This document shows, one piece after another, positions 8,243 through 17,485 of a stretch of 64,000 nucleotides of DNA (position 1 is its first letter; the number at the start of each line of letters is the position of its first letter). The notes below the pieces were generated by a model, which made no database searches, had not been told where the DNA came from, and worked only from the letters and a program-made list of their open reading frames with translations. This stretch comes from Phyllobacterium sp. 21LDTY02-6 (lineage in GTDB: Bacteria > Pseudomonadota > Alphaproteobacteria > Rhizobiales > Rhizobiaceae): NCBI RefSeq assembly GCF_023554255.2, contig NZ_JAMJWD020000003.1:372001-436000 (forward strand). The letters run 5' to 3'. A program made the position numbers and the translations under genes.

Positions 8243-9523
8243 ATGCTGCTCATTACAATCGTCTTTGTGATCCTGATGGTCGTCGGCATGCCTGTTGCCT
8301 TCGCGACGGGGATAGCCGGCTTCATCTTCTTCATGACCACGCCGGGCATGCCGATGTCGATCGGCGTCCAGAAGATCGCCTCGATGAGCCAGAGCTTTCC
8401 GCTGCTCGCCGTGCCGTTCTTCGTGCTTGCCGGGCACCTGATGAATGCAAGCGGCATCACCTCGCGCCTCCTGAAGGTGGCGCTGGTTTCCGTCGGCTGG
8501 ATGTCCGGCGGGCTGGCGCAGGTCGCCATCGTGCTGTCGACGCTCATGGGCGGCGTCTCGGGTTCCGCCGTCGCCGATGCCGCCATGGAAGCGCGCATCC
8601 TTGGCCCGACAATGGTGGCGAAGGGCTATGGCAAGGGTTTCTCGGCCGCGGCCATCGCCGTCGGCTCGCTGATCACCGCAACCATTCCGCCGTCGATCGG
8701 GCTGATCCTCTACGGCTTCGTCGGCAATGTCTCGATCGGGCGGCTGTTCCTCGCCGGCATAGTCCCGGGCTTCCTGATGATGGCCGTCCTGATGCTCACG
8801 ACCTATCTCATTGCCAAGAAGCGCAAGTATGTCGTCGCCGACAGCACGCGGCCGACCTTGCGGGCGCTTGGAACTGCCTGCTGGGATGCCAAATGGGCGT
8901 TGCTGTTTCCCGTGGCGCTGGTTCTGGCCATCCGGGGCGGGTTGTTCACGCCTTCCGAGGTGGGTTCGGCGGCCGTCGTCTATGCGCTGGTCATCGGCTT
9001 TTTCGCCCATCGCCAGCTGACACTGGAGGAGGTCTGGCGGAGTTTCGGGCAGGCCACCTCGGATGTCGGCCTGATCATGCTCATCATCCTGATGAGCGGC
9101 ATGGTCGGCTATGCCACCATCTATATGCAGGTGCCCCAGGAACTCGCCGGCTGGATGCTGGCCGGGATCAGCGATCCGAACCTGATCGTGCTGGTCATCC
9201 TGGTCTTCCTGCTGGTGGCGGGGCTCGCCCTCGACAGCACCGTCATGGTGCTGCTGCTGACGCCGATATTCGTGCCGATCATCGTGCAGCTGGGCATGGA
9301 CCCCGTCCATTTCGGCATATTGATGATGTCGATCGTCACTCTCGGCGGCATGACCTGGCCCAGCGGTTCGGCGATGTTCGCGGTATGCTCGCTGATGAAT
9401 GTCTCGATCGAGGAATATTCAATCGAATCGATCCCGTTCATTGCCGCCATCGTCGCCCTTATCGCCGTGCTGCTGTTCGTGCCCGGCCTGGTGCTCTGGC
9501 TGCCCAATCTCGCCTTCAGGTGA
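8243..9523 (+). CDS. TRAP transporter large permease (DctM family)
   Basis: A 426-residue permease with about twelve hydrophobic segments. Family landmarks include PFFVLAGHLMNASGI, GGVSGSAVADAA and TATIPPSIGLILYG. It uses a sodium or proton gradient to import the ligand delivered by the binding protein at 6696. The operon ends here, followed by a likely hairpin terminator. Confidence 0.95.
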   Translation: MLLITIVFVILMVVGMPVAFATGIAGFIFFMTTPGMPMSIGVQKIASMSQSFPLLAVPFFVLAGHLMNASGITSRLLKVALVSVGWMSGGLAQVAIVLSTLMGGVSGSAVADAAMEARILGPTMVAKGYGKGFSAAAIAVGSLITATIPPSIGLILYGFVGNVSIGRLFLAGIVPGFLMMAVLMLTTYLIAKKRKYVVADSTRPTLRALGTACWDAKWALLFPVALVLAIRGGLFTPSEVGSAAVVYALVIGFFAHRQLTLEEVWRSFGQATSDVGLIMLIILMSGMVGYATIYMQVPQELAGWMLAGISDPNLIVLVILVFLLVAGLALDSTVMVLLLTPIFVPIIVQLGMDPVHFGILMMSIVTLGGMTWPSGSAMFAVCSLMNVSIEEYSIESIPFIAAIVALIAVLLFVPGLVLWLPNLAFR

Positions 9524-9553
9524 GGGTGGGGGCGGTTTTCCCGCGTCCCACCC
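9524..9553. terminator. hairpin between convergent TRAP operon and cupin gene
   Basis: GGGTGGG at 9524-9530 pairs with CCCACCC at 9547-9553, with an inner GCGG/CCGC stem and a TTTT loop. A T-rich stretch (ATTTTCATTT) follows. It sits between convergent genes, so it may work in both directions. Confidence 0.55.
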
Positions 9554-9560
9554 CGCATTT

Positions 9561-9956
9561 TCATTTGACGGGGACGAAGACCGTCTCGCCCTTGCGGACG
9601 ATATAGGTGGCGAGTTCCGAGGCAGTATCCTTGCCGATATTCCGCGCCGAATGTGGAACGCCGGAGGGAATGAACAGCGACTGCCCTTCGGTAAGCGTCA
9701 CCGGATCGCGGCCTTCGAGCTCATAGACGATCGTGCCCTTGAGAACGTAGGCGATCTCCTCGCCCGGATGGGTGTGTTTCGGTGCGAGCACGCCCGGAGC
9801 GAAATCGACACGGACCTGTGCGGCCTCATGGCCGGGAATGTCGATGTCGCCCTGCACCAGATCGGTGCGTTTCAGAGGCTGGTCGGCCGAAGCAGGCAGC
9901 GAGGCGGCGGCGGTCATGATGAGGACCAGGGCTGCCAGATGGCGGATATGTTTCAT
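9561..9956 (-). CDS. exported cupin-domain protein
   Basis: A 131-residue single-domain cupin with a signal peptide (MKHIRHLAALVLIMTAAASL, cut near ASADQ). The metal-binding cupin motif 1 appears as HTHPGEEIAYVLKG, and motif 2 as IPSGVPHSARN. Small exported cupins of this type have mixed or unknown roles. It lies 45 bases downstream of the epoxide-hydrolase-like gene on the same strand and may share its transcript. Confidence 0.8.
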   Translation of the reverse strand: MKHIRHLAALVLIMTAAASLPASADQPLKRTDLVQGDIDIPGHEAAQVRVDFAPGVLAPKHTHPGEEIAYVLKGTIVYELEGRDPVTLTEGQSLFIPSGVPHSARNIGKDTASELATYIVRKGETVFVPVK

Positions 9957-10001
9957 GGTCTTGTCCTTTCGGAATGGTTGGTGCTGGTCTGTGTTGGTGA
10001 T

Positions 10002-11330
10002 TTATCGGCGCAGCGGCCTGAAGGCTTCTCTCAGCTCCCCGGCAAAAAGTTCAGGCTGTTCCCAGGCGGCGAAATGACCGCCCTTTTCGACCTGGTGGTA
10101 ATATTGAAGCGAAGGATAGGCCTGCCTGCTCCAGCTCTCGGGAGCGCGATAGATTTCTCCGGGGAAGACCGTGATGGCGACGGGAACCTTGATGTCCTTC
10201 GTTTTCTGCGCGTCGGCGCTGAAATTGTTTTTGTTGTTCTCCCAGTAGAAGCGTGACGATGACGCCCCGCTATTCGTCAGCCAGTACAGGGTGATGTCGT
10301 TCAGCATCTCGTCTCTGGAGAGAACGCGCTCGGGGACGCCGCCGCTGTCGCTCCACTGGGCGAACTTCTCGTAGATCCATGCGGCCAGGCCTGCGGGCGA
10401 GTCGGCGAGGGAGTAGCCGATGGTCTGCGGCCTCGTCACCATCATTGCACCGTAGGCGGCGTTCCTGCCGAAGAACGTGCTCAGCGATTGATAGGCCTCG
10501 CGCTCGGCCTCGGACAACGTCGCCGGCGCGGGATCGCCGCTGTTGATCGCCTTCATGAGCGCGCCCGGAACCGTCGCCGGCATGTTGAGATGGATACCCA
10601 GCAGCCCCTTCGGCGCCTGCCGCGCAAGCGCGTCGGAAATGACGGAGCCATGGTCGCCGCCCTGCGAAACATAATGCGTGTATCCAAGACGCTGCATCAG
10701 CACGTCCCATGCAGCGGCGACGCGGTCGGGACCCCAGCCGGGCCCGGTGGGCTTCTGCGAAAAGCCATGGCCGGGGATGGAGGGAATTACGACGTCGAAC
10801 GCATCCTCGGCGCGGCCGCCATAGGCCGTCGGATCGGTAAGCGGTCCTATCGCCTTGATGAATTCGAATGTCGATCCCGGCCAGCCGTGGGTGAGTATGA
10901 CGGGAAGGGCATTGGGGTGGCGGGATCGCACGTGAATGAACTGGATGTCCACGCCGTCGATGGTGGTGATGAACTGCGGCAGGGCGTTGAGCTGGGCTTC
11001 GGCCTTGCGCCAGTCGTAATCGCTGCCCCAATAGCGAACCAGATCCTGGACACGCGACAACTGGATGCCTTGCGACAGGTCGCCCACCGTTTCCTTGTCG
11101 GGCCAGCGCGTTTCAGCGATCCGCCGGCGAAGCTCGTCCAGCTGCGGCTGGGGAACTTCGATCCTGAAAGGCCGTATGCTTTCGCTGGCGGCCTTGGTCC
11201 CGGCGCTGACGGCTGCGCTGCCGGAGGCCTGCGCATAGGCGGCAGGGGCCAGAAACACCGCGCCCAATGCGATGGCAAGGGCCTGGCCGGCGAGACGATT
11301 GCGACTGATATCCGTACGGGAATATTTCAT
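10002..11330 (-). CDS. exported epoxide hydrolase-like alpha/beta hydrolase (EPHN domain)
   Basis: A 442-residue protein with a signal peptide (ALGAVFLAPAAYA-QAS), an N-terminal epoxide-hydrolase EPHN region (IRPFRIEVPQPQLDELRRRI, RWPD) and an alpha/beta hydrolase core. The oxyanion motif is HGWPGS, the likely nucleophile is the Asp in SQGGDHGS, and the catalytic His is in KGGHFAAWEQP, which together fit microsomal-type epoxide hydrolase. I chose the ATG at 11330 because GGAG lies six bases upstream; a longer frame begins at 11366. True substrates of exported members are mostly unknown. Confidence 0.82.
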   Translation of the reverse strand: MKYSRTDISRNRLAGQALAIALGAVFLAPAAYAQASGSAAVSAGTKAASESIRPFRIEVPQPQLDELRRRIAETRWPDKETVGDLSQGIQLSRVQDLVRYWGSDYDWRKAEAQLNALPQFITTIDGVDIQFIHVRSRHPNALPVILTHGWPGSTFEFIKAIGPLTDPTAYGGRAEDAFDVVIPSIPGHGFSQKPTGPGWGPDRVAAAWDVLMQRLGYTHYVSQGGDHGSVISDALARQAPKGLLGIHLNMPATVPGALMKAINSGDPAPATLSEAEREAYQSLSTFFGRNAAYGAMMVTRPQTIGYSLADSPAGLAAWIYEKFAQWSDSGGVPERVLSRDEMLNDITLYWLTNSGASSSRFYWENNKNNFSADAQKTKDIKVPVAITVFPGEIYRAPESWSRQAYPSLQYYHQVEKGGHFAAWEQPELFAGELREAFRPLRR

Positions 11331-11463
11331 GAGACGCTCCATGGTTGCTGTCGCGGGGTGCGACATCGGTGCGGAGGCTTATGAAGGAGCGGCGTATCCC
11401 GAATGTTTCAGGAAATGGCCGAAACTGTATCAGATTGTGGCTTGACCGGCCCGGAGCAGCAGA

Positions 11464-11500
11464 AATCGATAATATCCGTTTATCTGAATCGATAAATCCG
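11464..11500. promoter_or_regulatory. candidate operator upstream of ArsR-like regulator
   Basis: Two near-identical direct repeats, AATCGATAATATCCG (11464-11478) and AATCGATAAATCCG (11487-11500), flank an inverted repeat TTTATC-N6-GATAAA (11479-11496). They end 37 bases before the regulator start. Position suggests autoregulation. Confidence 0.5.
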
Positions 11501-11537
11501 ATATGAAGCGTAAATCTCGGATCAGTCGGTACGCAAA

Positions 11538-12467
11538 ATGGACTCCAACTTTCTCGTAATAGACCCCGAAAAAGACCTGGCCGTCATCAAGGGCGTCTCA
11601 TCGATGCCGCGCATCAGGCTTTTGAAGGAATTGTCCAGGCTGCCGGGCATGAACGTCAATGACCTGGCAAAGGCATCCGGCCTGCCGCAATCATCCGTTT
11701 CGGCGCATCTCCAGGTGCTGGAAAATGCGGGGCTTGTCCGCACCGAGATGCAGAAAGCGCGCAAGGGCAACCAGAAGATGTGCTTTGCGGTCTATGACGA
11801 ACTCGTCGTCACGTTCAATCCGACCCGGCCCGCGCTGTCGTCGGATATCGTGGAAGTAGCGATGCCGCTGGGTCTTTATACCAACAATGCGGTGACAGGC
11901 CCCTGCGGCATCTGTTCGGTGAATGGAATAATCGGGCTTCTCGACGTGCCGGAAACCTTCATGGATCCGGAGCGCATGAAGACGAGCCTGCTCTGGTTCA
12001 CCAGCGGCTTTGTCGAATATCAGTTTCCCAACAATGCGAAATTGCGCGGTCATAGTATAGAAGCCATTGAAATTGCTATGGAAGTCAGCTCGGAGGTTCC
12101 GGGAACCCTGGCGAACTGGCCATCCGATATCGTCTTGTCTGTGAATGGCAGGGAGATCGGCGTCTGGACCTCGCCCGGCGATTATGGCGACCGCAGGGGC
12201 ACCTACACGCCCGATTGGTGGAAGCTGAAGGGATCGCAGTACGGAATGCTCAAGACGTGGTCCGTCGGCCCGACGGGCACCTTCGTCGATGGCCACAGGA
12301 TATCCGACGTCACCACCGACGACCTCGCGCTTGACGAGCACCGCTCGATACGGTTGCGCGTCGAGGTCAAGGCGGATAGCCGCCACCCCGGCGGCATCAA
12401 CATATTTGGCCGCGGTTTTGGCAATTACGACCAGGATATTATTTTACGTTTGAAAACAAGGCCCTAG
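11538..12467 (+). CDS. ArsR-like HTH regulator with large C-terminal domain, next to arabinofuranosidase
   Basis: A 309-residue protein. Residues about 25-85 form an ArsR-type winged helix (MNVNDLAKASGLPQSSVSAH, then LQVLENAGLVRTE), and the remaining 220 residues form a beta-rich domain with no cysteine sensor of the classic ArsR kind. Similar long ArsR-like proteins are seen beside sugar catabolism genes in rhizobia. It precedes the GH51 gene by about 120 bases on the same strand, and palindromes occur upstream of both genes. I infer that it senses arabinofuranosides or a product of them. Confidence 0.75.
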   Translation: MDSNFLVIDPEKDLAVIKGVSSMPRIRLLKELSRLPGMNVNDLAKASGLPQSSVSAHLQVLENAGLVRTEMQKARKGNQKMCFAVYDELVVTFNPTRPALSSDIVEVAMPLGLYTNNAVTGPCGICSVNGIIGLLDVPETFMDPERMKTSLLWFTSGFVEYQFPNNAKLRGHSIEAIEIAMEVSSEVPGTLANWPSDIVLSVNGREIGVWTSPGDYGDRRGTYTPDWWKLKGSQYGMLKTWSVGPTGTFVDGHRISDVTTDDLALDEHRSIRLRVEVKADSRHPGGINIFGRGFGNYDQDIILRLKTRP

Positions 12468-12538
12468 TTCGGAAGCCGGCGCTGCGTTGTGCGCTGCAGC
12501 ACATTCTAGCCATTGACAAGTGCCACCGGCTGGCCTGT

Positions 12539-12580
12539 CTATATCCAAAAATACGATTTATATCGTGTTCGTGGATATAG
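12539..12580. promoter_or_regulatory. nested palindromes upstream of GH51 gene (candidate operator)
   Basis: An outer inverted repeat CTATATCC (12539-12546) / GGATATAG (12573-12580) encloses an inner one, ACGAT (12553-12557) / ATCGT (12562-12566). The right outer arm touches the GGAGGA ribosome binding site. The ATATCC unit also occurs upstream of the regulator gene at 11538. Confidence 0.55.
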
Positions 12581-12591
12581 GAGGAAGCAGA

Positions 12592-14103
12592 ATGAAGGCT
12601 CGCGCGGCCGTCCATAGGGATTTCAAGATCAGCGATATCGATGAGCGGCTCTACTCCGCCTTCATCGAGCATATGGGGCGTGCCATCTATGGCGGGATCT
12701 ACGAACCCGGCCATCCCCAGGCCGATGAACAGGGCTTTCGCAAGGATGTCCTGAAGTTCGTGCAGGACCTGCGCATTCCGGCCATTCGCTATCCGGGCGG
12801 CAATTTCGTCTCGGCCTATCGCTGGGAGGACGGCATCGGTCCGAGGGACCAGCGCCCGGTTCGCCTCGACCTTGCCTGGCGCTCGAAGGAAAGCAACCAG
12901 ATCGGCGTCAACGAGTTCGCCGACTGGGCCAAGATGGCGGGCATCGAAATGATGCTGGCCGTCAATCTCGGCTCGCGCGGTCTCGACGATGCGCGCAACT
13001 TCCTCGAATATGTCAATTTCCCGTCGGGCACGGCATGGAGCGACCTGCGCCAGTCGCATGGCAAGGCCGATCCCTACCAGGTCAAGATGTGGTGCCTCGG
13101 CAACGAGATGGATGGCCCCTGGCAGATCGGCCACAAGGTCGCCACCGAATATGGCCGCCTCGCCAATGAGACGGCCAAGGCGTTCAAGAGCTTCGACCGC
13201 GATATCGAGGCGATCGTCTGCGGCAGCTCCAATGACGGCATGGCGACCTATCCCGAATGGGAGCGCGAAGTGCTCGAAGAGTGCTACGAGAATGTCGACT
13301 ACATCTCGCTGCACAAATATTTCGGCAACAAGAGCAAGGACACGCTGAACTATTTCGGCAAGATCGAGGAGACCGGCCGTTATATCCAGACCATTGCCGG
13401 CACGATCGACTACGTGAAGTCGAAGAAGCGGGCGAAGAACGACGTTCATATCTGCTTCGACGAATGGAACGTCTGGTACCATATCCGCGAAGAGGACAGC
13501 CAGCGTTGGCGGACATGGGACTGGCCGGAGGCGCCGGCATTGCTGGAGGAAACCTATAATTTCGAGGACGCGCTGTTCGTCGCCGGCCTGCTGAATGAAT
13601 TCATCCGCCGCTCGGACCGCGTGCGCATCGCCTGCATCGCGCAGCTGGTGAACGTCATTGCCCCCATTCGCGCCGAGAAGAACGGTCCCGCCTGGCGCCA
13701 GACGATCTATCATCCCTATCGGTTCGCCTCGATCTACGGGCGCGGCGAAGCCTTGAACGTCGCCGTCGATGCGCCGACCTATGATTGCCGTGTCGCCGAT
13801 GACGTGTCCTATCTCGACATTGCCGCGGTCCATGACCGGGGCGAGGGCGTCCTGACGCTCTTCGTCGTCAACAGGCATCTCACCGAAAAGGCCGAGCTCG
13901 ATGTCAGCCTGACCGGCTTTGCCAAGGCGGCGCTGTTCGAGCATCATGCGATGGAAGGCTACGGCCTCAACGATACCAATGGCCCCGACCGGCCGGATCA
14001 TGTCGTGCCAAGGCAGGGCGCGGGCGTCGATGTCGAGGACGGCAATCTGAAGGGCAGCATCGCACCGCTTTCCTATCATGTCTTCCGCCTCAAGATGAAT
14101 TGA
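12592..14103 (+). CDS. alpha-N-arabinofuranosidase, GH51
   Basis: A 503-residue family GH51 enzyme that releases L-arabinofuranose from arabinan or arabinoxylan oligosaccharides with retention. The acid/base Glu is in CLGNEMDGPW (E172) and the nucleophile Glu is in CFDEWNVWY (E291), followed by the C-terminal beta domain. There is no signal peptide, so it acts in the cytoplasm on imported oligosaccharides. The ATG at 12592 has AGGAGGA just upstream; an open frame begins earlier at 12520 but is less likely. The ABC importer genes follow directly. Confidence 0.95.
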   Translation: MKARAAVHRDFKISDIDERLYSAFIEHMGRAIYGGIYEPGHPQADEQGFRKDVLKFVQDLRIPAIRYPGGNFVSAYRWEDGIGPRDQRPVRLDLAWRSKESNQIGVNEFADWAKMAGIEMMLAVNLGSRGLDDARNFLEYVNFPSGTAWSDLRQSHGKADPYQVKMWCLGNEMDGPWQIGHKVATEYGRLANETAKAFKSFDRDIEAIVCGSSNDGMATYPEWEREVLEECYENVDYISLHKYFGNKSKDTLNYFGKIEETGRYIQTIAGTIDYVKSKKRAKNDVHICFDEWNVWYHIREEDSQRWRTWDWPEAPALLEETYNFEDALFVAGLLNEFIRRSDRVRIACIAQLVNVIAPIRAEKNGPAWRQTIYHPYRFASIYGRGEALNVAVDAPTYDCRVADDVSYLDIAAVHDRGEGVLTLFVVNRHLTEKAELDVSLTGFAKAALFEHHAMEGYGLNDTNGPDRPDHVVPRQGAGVDVEDGNLKGSIAPLSYHVFRLKMN

Positions 14104-14112
14104 GGCGGCGAC

Positions 14113-15183
14113 ATGGGGATCACTCTGAACAATGTGAAAAAGAGCTTCGGCCCCATCGACGTCATCCACGATGTCAGCATGGAAATTCCGACCGGAGACT
14201 TTGCCGTTTTCGTGGGACCCTCGGGATGCGGCAAGTCCACGCTGTTGCGCATGATCGCCGGGCTTGAGGATACGACCGGCGGCACGATTTCCATCGAGGG
14301 CCGCGACGTCACGCATGTGGAACCGGCCAGGCGCGAAGTCGCCATGGTGTTCCAGTCCTATGCGCTCTATCCGCATCTGACCGTCTTCGAGAACATGGCC
14401 TTTTCCCTGCGATTGAAGAAGACGCCGAAGGCGCGCATCAACGACATGGTGCAGGAGGCGGCGCGCATCCTGCATCTCGAGGACCACCTGAAGAAACGGC
14501 CTTCCGAATTGTCGGGCGGGCAGCGCCAGCGCGTCGCCATCGGCCGCGCCATCGTCAGGCAGCCAAAGGTGTTCCTGTTCGACGAACCGCTGTCGAACCT
14601 CGATGCCGAGCTGCGCGTGCAGATGCGGCTGGAACTTGCGAGGCTGCACAAGCAGATCGGCGCGACGATGATCTATGTCACCCATGATCAGGTCGAGGCG
14701 ATGACGCTGGCGGATCGCATCTTCGTCCTGAAGAGCGGCGTGGTGCAGCAGGCGGGCAGGCCGCTCGAGCTCTATGACGATCCCGACAATCAGTTCGTCG
14801 GCGGGTTCATCGGATCGCCGGCCATGAACTTTCTCGCCGGGCGGGCCCTCGGCCAGCAGGACGGCCTGCTGCGCATCGGCCTCGACGCAATAGGGCAGGA
14901 GCTGACGGCAAGAGTGACCACGGAGGTTGCCGCCGGCACCGGCATCAGGATCGGGCTGCGGCCCGAGCATCTGCAACCGGTCGATGGCGGTATTCCGGCG
15001 ACAGTTGAAATGGAGGAAGATCTCGGCGGCGTTTCCTATCTGCATGCGCGCCTGTCCGACGGGCGTCCCATCGTCGTCGAGATGCGCGGCCGCCGCAACA
15101 GCCTCGATGGAAAGGCCATAGCGGTCGGAGCGGCGCCGGAAGACGTCCTTGTTTTTGCGGAGAATGGGCGTCGGCTGCGCTGA
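14113..15183 (+). CDS. sugar ABC transporter ATPase (UgpC/MsmK type)
   Basis: A 356-residue CUT1-family ATPase. Walker A is GPSGCGKST, the signature is LSGGQRQRVAIGRA, Walker B is VFLFDEP, and a C-terminal TOBE regulatory domain follows. It starts nine bases after the GH51 stop and precedes its binding protein and two permeases. Together they should import arabino-oligosaccharides for the cytoplasmic GH51 enzyme, an inference from operon structure. Confidence 0.94.
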   Translation: MGITLNNVKKSFGPIDVIHDVSMEIPTGDFAVFVGPSGCGKSTLLRMIAGLEDTTGGTISIEGRDVTHVEPARREVAMVFQSYALYPHLTVFENMAFSLRLKKTPKARINDMVQEAARILHLEDHLKKRPSELSGGQRQRVAIGRAIVRQPKVFLFDEPLSNLDAELRVQMRLELARLHKQIGATMIYVTHDQVEAMTLADRIFVLKSGVVQQAGRPLELYDDPDNQFVGGFIGSPAMNFLAGRALGQQDGLLRIGLDAIGQELTARVTTEVAAGTGIRIGLRPEHLQPVDGGIPATVEMEEDLGGVSYLHARLSDGRPIVVEMRGRRNSLDGKAIAVGAAPEDVLVFAENGRRLR

Positions 15184-15252
15184 CGCTTTCATGGAGTTGG
15201 GTCAATAGCCACCGACGGGAGTGAGGTGGCCTCACATGATGGAGGAATTCTG

Positions 15253-16521
15253 ATGCAATACAAAACTCTGCTTGCCGCCACGGCGATGGCGCTCATGACG
15301 ATTCCGGCCTGGGCGGTGGAAAACGTCACCTGGTGGGATTTCCTCAGCGGCGGCGATGGCGTCCGCATGAAGGCGCTGATCACCCGCTTCAACGAGGAGC
15401 ACCCGGATATCAAGGTCACCGGCACCACGCTCGAATGGGGCATCCCCTTCTATACGAAGGTGCGCACCTCCGTTGCCGTCGGGCAGGGGCCGGATGTCAT
15501 GACCTATCACCTGTCGCGCATGCCGCTCGGCCTGGAGGAGGGCGTGCTCGACGAGATCACCGACGAGGACCTGAAGAATGCCGGCGTGACCAAGGAAAGC
15601 TTCTTCCCTGCCTCGGTCAAGGCCGCGAGCTCGGATGACGGCAAGCTCCATGCGGTACCGTTCGATATCCACTCGATCGTGCTCTACTACAACAAGTCCT
15701 ATCTCAAGGACACGAAGTTCCTCGACGCCGATGGCAAGCTGACCGGCATCAACAATCTGCAGGATTTCGAAGAGGCGCTGGCGCTGGCGAAGGAGAAGGG
15801 CGCGGAAGCGCCGGTTTCCTACGCGACGGGCGACGATGGCGGCACCTTCCGCGTCTTCTATACATTGCTGCGCCAGCAGGGCGGGGAGCTGATCACGGGC
15901 AAGGAAGTCCTGGCCGGCGACAATCTGCAAAAGGCCGCCAAGGCGATCGAAGTCATGACCCGGTGGGCCGGCAATGGCTGGCAGCCGGAACAGGCGGAGT
16001 ACGAGGCTTCGGTCGCGCTGTTCACCGCCGGAAAATCGGCTTTCTCGCTGAATGGCGTGTGGGAAGTGCCCACCATGATCGACATGGAGAAGAAGGGCAC
16101 GCTCGGCTATGAATGGGGCGCCGTGCAAGTTCCGAACCTCATGGGCACGCAGACCTCCTGGGCGGATTCGCACGCTTTCGCCATCCCCGCCAACAACAAG
16201 ATGTCGCCGGAAAAGCGCAAGGCGGTCATGACCGTCATCGGCTGGATGGAGAAGAATTCGCTCGCCTGGGCTGAAGCCGGGCATATCCCGGCCTATAAGG
16301 AAGTGGCCGAGGGCGAGGCGTTCAAGAAGATGGAGCCGAACGCCACCTATTCGGCGCTGGCGAACAATGCCTCCTACGATCCGCGCTCGCCGATCGCCGG
16401 CGTCGCATCGCCGGCCTATGACGCGGCAATCAATGTCATCTCTCCCGCCATCCACGGCTATGCCGAGCCGATGCAGGCGGCGGAACAGATAAAGCAGGAT
16501 CTGCAGGATCGGCTGAAATAA
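15253..16521 (+). CDS. sugar ABC transporter substrate-binding protein (CUT1)
   Basis: A 422-residue extracellular binding protein of the maltose/oligosaccharide cluster. It has a signal peptide (MQYKTLLAATAMALMTIPAWA) and a family 1 binding fold (VTWWDFLSGGDGVRMKALIT). GGAGGA upstream supports the ATG at 15253. It serves the permeases at 16601 and 17482. Confidence 0.93.
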   Translation: MQYKTLLAATAMALMTIPAWAVENVTWWDFLSGGDGVRMKALITRFNEEHPDIKVTGTTLEWGIPFYTKVRTSVAVGQGPDVMTYHLSRMPLGLEEGVLDEITDEDLKNAGVTKESFFPASVKAASSDDGKLHAVPFDIHSIVLYYNKSYLKDTKFLDADGKLTGINNLQDFEEALALAKEKGAEAPVSYATGDDGGTFRVFYTLLRQQGGELITGKEVLAGDNLQKAAKAIEVMTRWAGNGWQPEQAEYEASVALFTAGKSAFSLNGVWEVPTMIDMEKKGTLGYEWGAVQVPNLMGTQTSWADSHAFAIPANNKMSPEKRKAVMTVIGWMEKNSLAWAEAGHIPAYKEVAEGEAFKKMEPNATYSALANNASYDPRSPIAGVASPAYDAAINVISPAIHGYAEPMQAAEQIKQDLQDRLK

Positions 16522-16600
16522 GCGGCTGTCGGGCCGTGCGTTCGCGCGCGGCCCCTCGCATCGATACTGGGCACACTGGGCATACTGGGAGGTTTCTGAC

Positions 16601-17485
16601 GTGGCTGTGCTGACAAACCGGCGGAAGGAGGTGGCGGTTGCCGTCTCGCTCGTTGCACCGTTCGTACTGATATTCGCGCTGGTCTTCCTTTACCCGACGA
16701 TCCGGCTCGTGCAGTTGAGTTTCACCAATTCGCCGCTTATCGGCCCCGGCGAGTGGATCGGGCTCGACAATTTCGTACGGCTTCTATCCGACAAGCTGTT
16801 CCTGACATCGCTGAAGAACAATGGCTATTTCGTGCTGCTGACGGTGGTTCCGACGACGGCGCTGGCGCTCGGCATCGCGCTGATGATCACCCGTTTGCGC
16901 GGGCCGCTGCAGGCGCTGGCGCTGGCCATATTCTTCCTGCCCTACATATTGCCGGTGTCGGTGGTCACGCAGATCTGGACATGGATGCTGGATTTCCAGT
17001 TCGGCGTGTTGCAGCCGATGATCGAATTCTTCACCGGCAAGCCTGTTCCCGTGTTCAAGAATCCCTATTGGGTCATGCCGACTGTCGCCGCGGTGACGAT
17101 CTGGTGGACCAATGGCTTCAACGTCCTGCTGTTCATCGCCGGCCTGCGCAATATCCCGAAGGATTATTACGAGGCGGCGCAGCTCGACGGTGCCACGCGC
17201 TGGCAATTGTTCGCCAGGGTGACTTGGCCGCTGCTCTGGCCGGTCACGGCGCTGGTGCTGACGCTGCAGCTGATATTGCAGCTGAAGATCTTCGACCAGG
17301 TCTACCTGCTCAGCAGCGGCGGTCCGTTCAATTCGTCCTATGTGCTGCTGCTGATGGTCTACCGCGAGGCCTTCCAGCTCAACCATGGCGGCTATGCCTC
17401 GACGATCGCGCTGGTGCTGTTCGTCATCATCGCCATGCTGTCGATCCTGCAGTTCCAGCTGCTTCGTGCGGGAGGACGGCGATGA
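16601..17485 (+). CDS. sugar ABC transporter permease (MalF type)
   Basis: A 294-residue inner-membrane permease with six hydrophobic segments and the EAA-loop motif YYEAAQLDGATRWQLFARVT. It starts at GTG 16601 with GGAGG a few bases upstream and overlaps the next gene by four bases. Confidence 0.93.
   Translation: MAVLTNRRKEVAVAVSLVAPFVLIFALVFLYPTIRLVQLSFTNSPLIGPGEWIGLDNFVRLLSDKLFLTSLKNNGYFVLLTVVPTTALALGIALMITRLRGPLQALALAIFFLPYILPVSVVTQIWTWMLDFQFGVLQPMIEFFTGKPVPVFKNPYWVMPTVAAVTIWWTNGFNVLLFIAGLRNIPKDYYEAAQLDGATRWQLFARVTWPLLWPVTALVLTLQLILQLKIFDQVYLLSSGGPFNSSYVLLLMVYREAFQLNHGGYASTIALVLFVIIAMLSILQFQLLRAGGRR

Noticed and set aside
12439-15192. A 917-residue open frame on the minus strand
   Set aside because: It is antisense to the GH51 and ABC ATPase genes, which have intact catalytic motifs. 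Its composition is that of a GC-rich shadow frame and matches no family I know.
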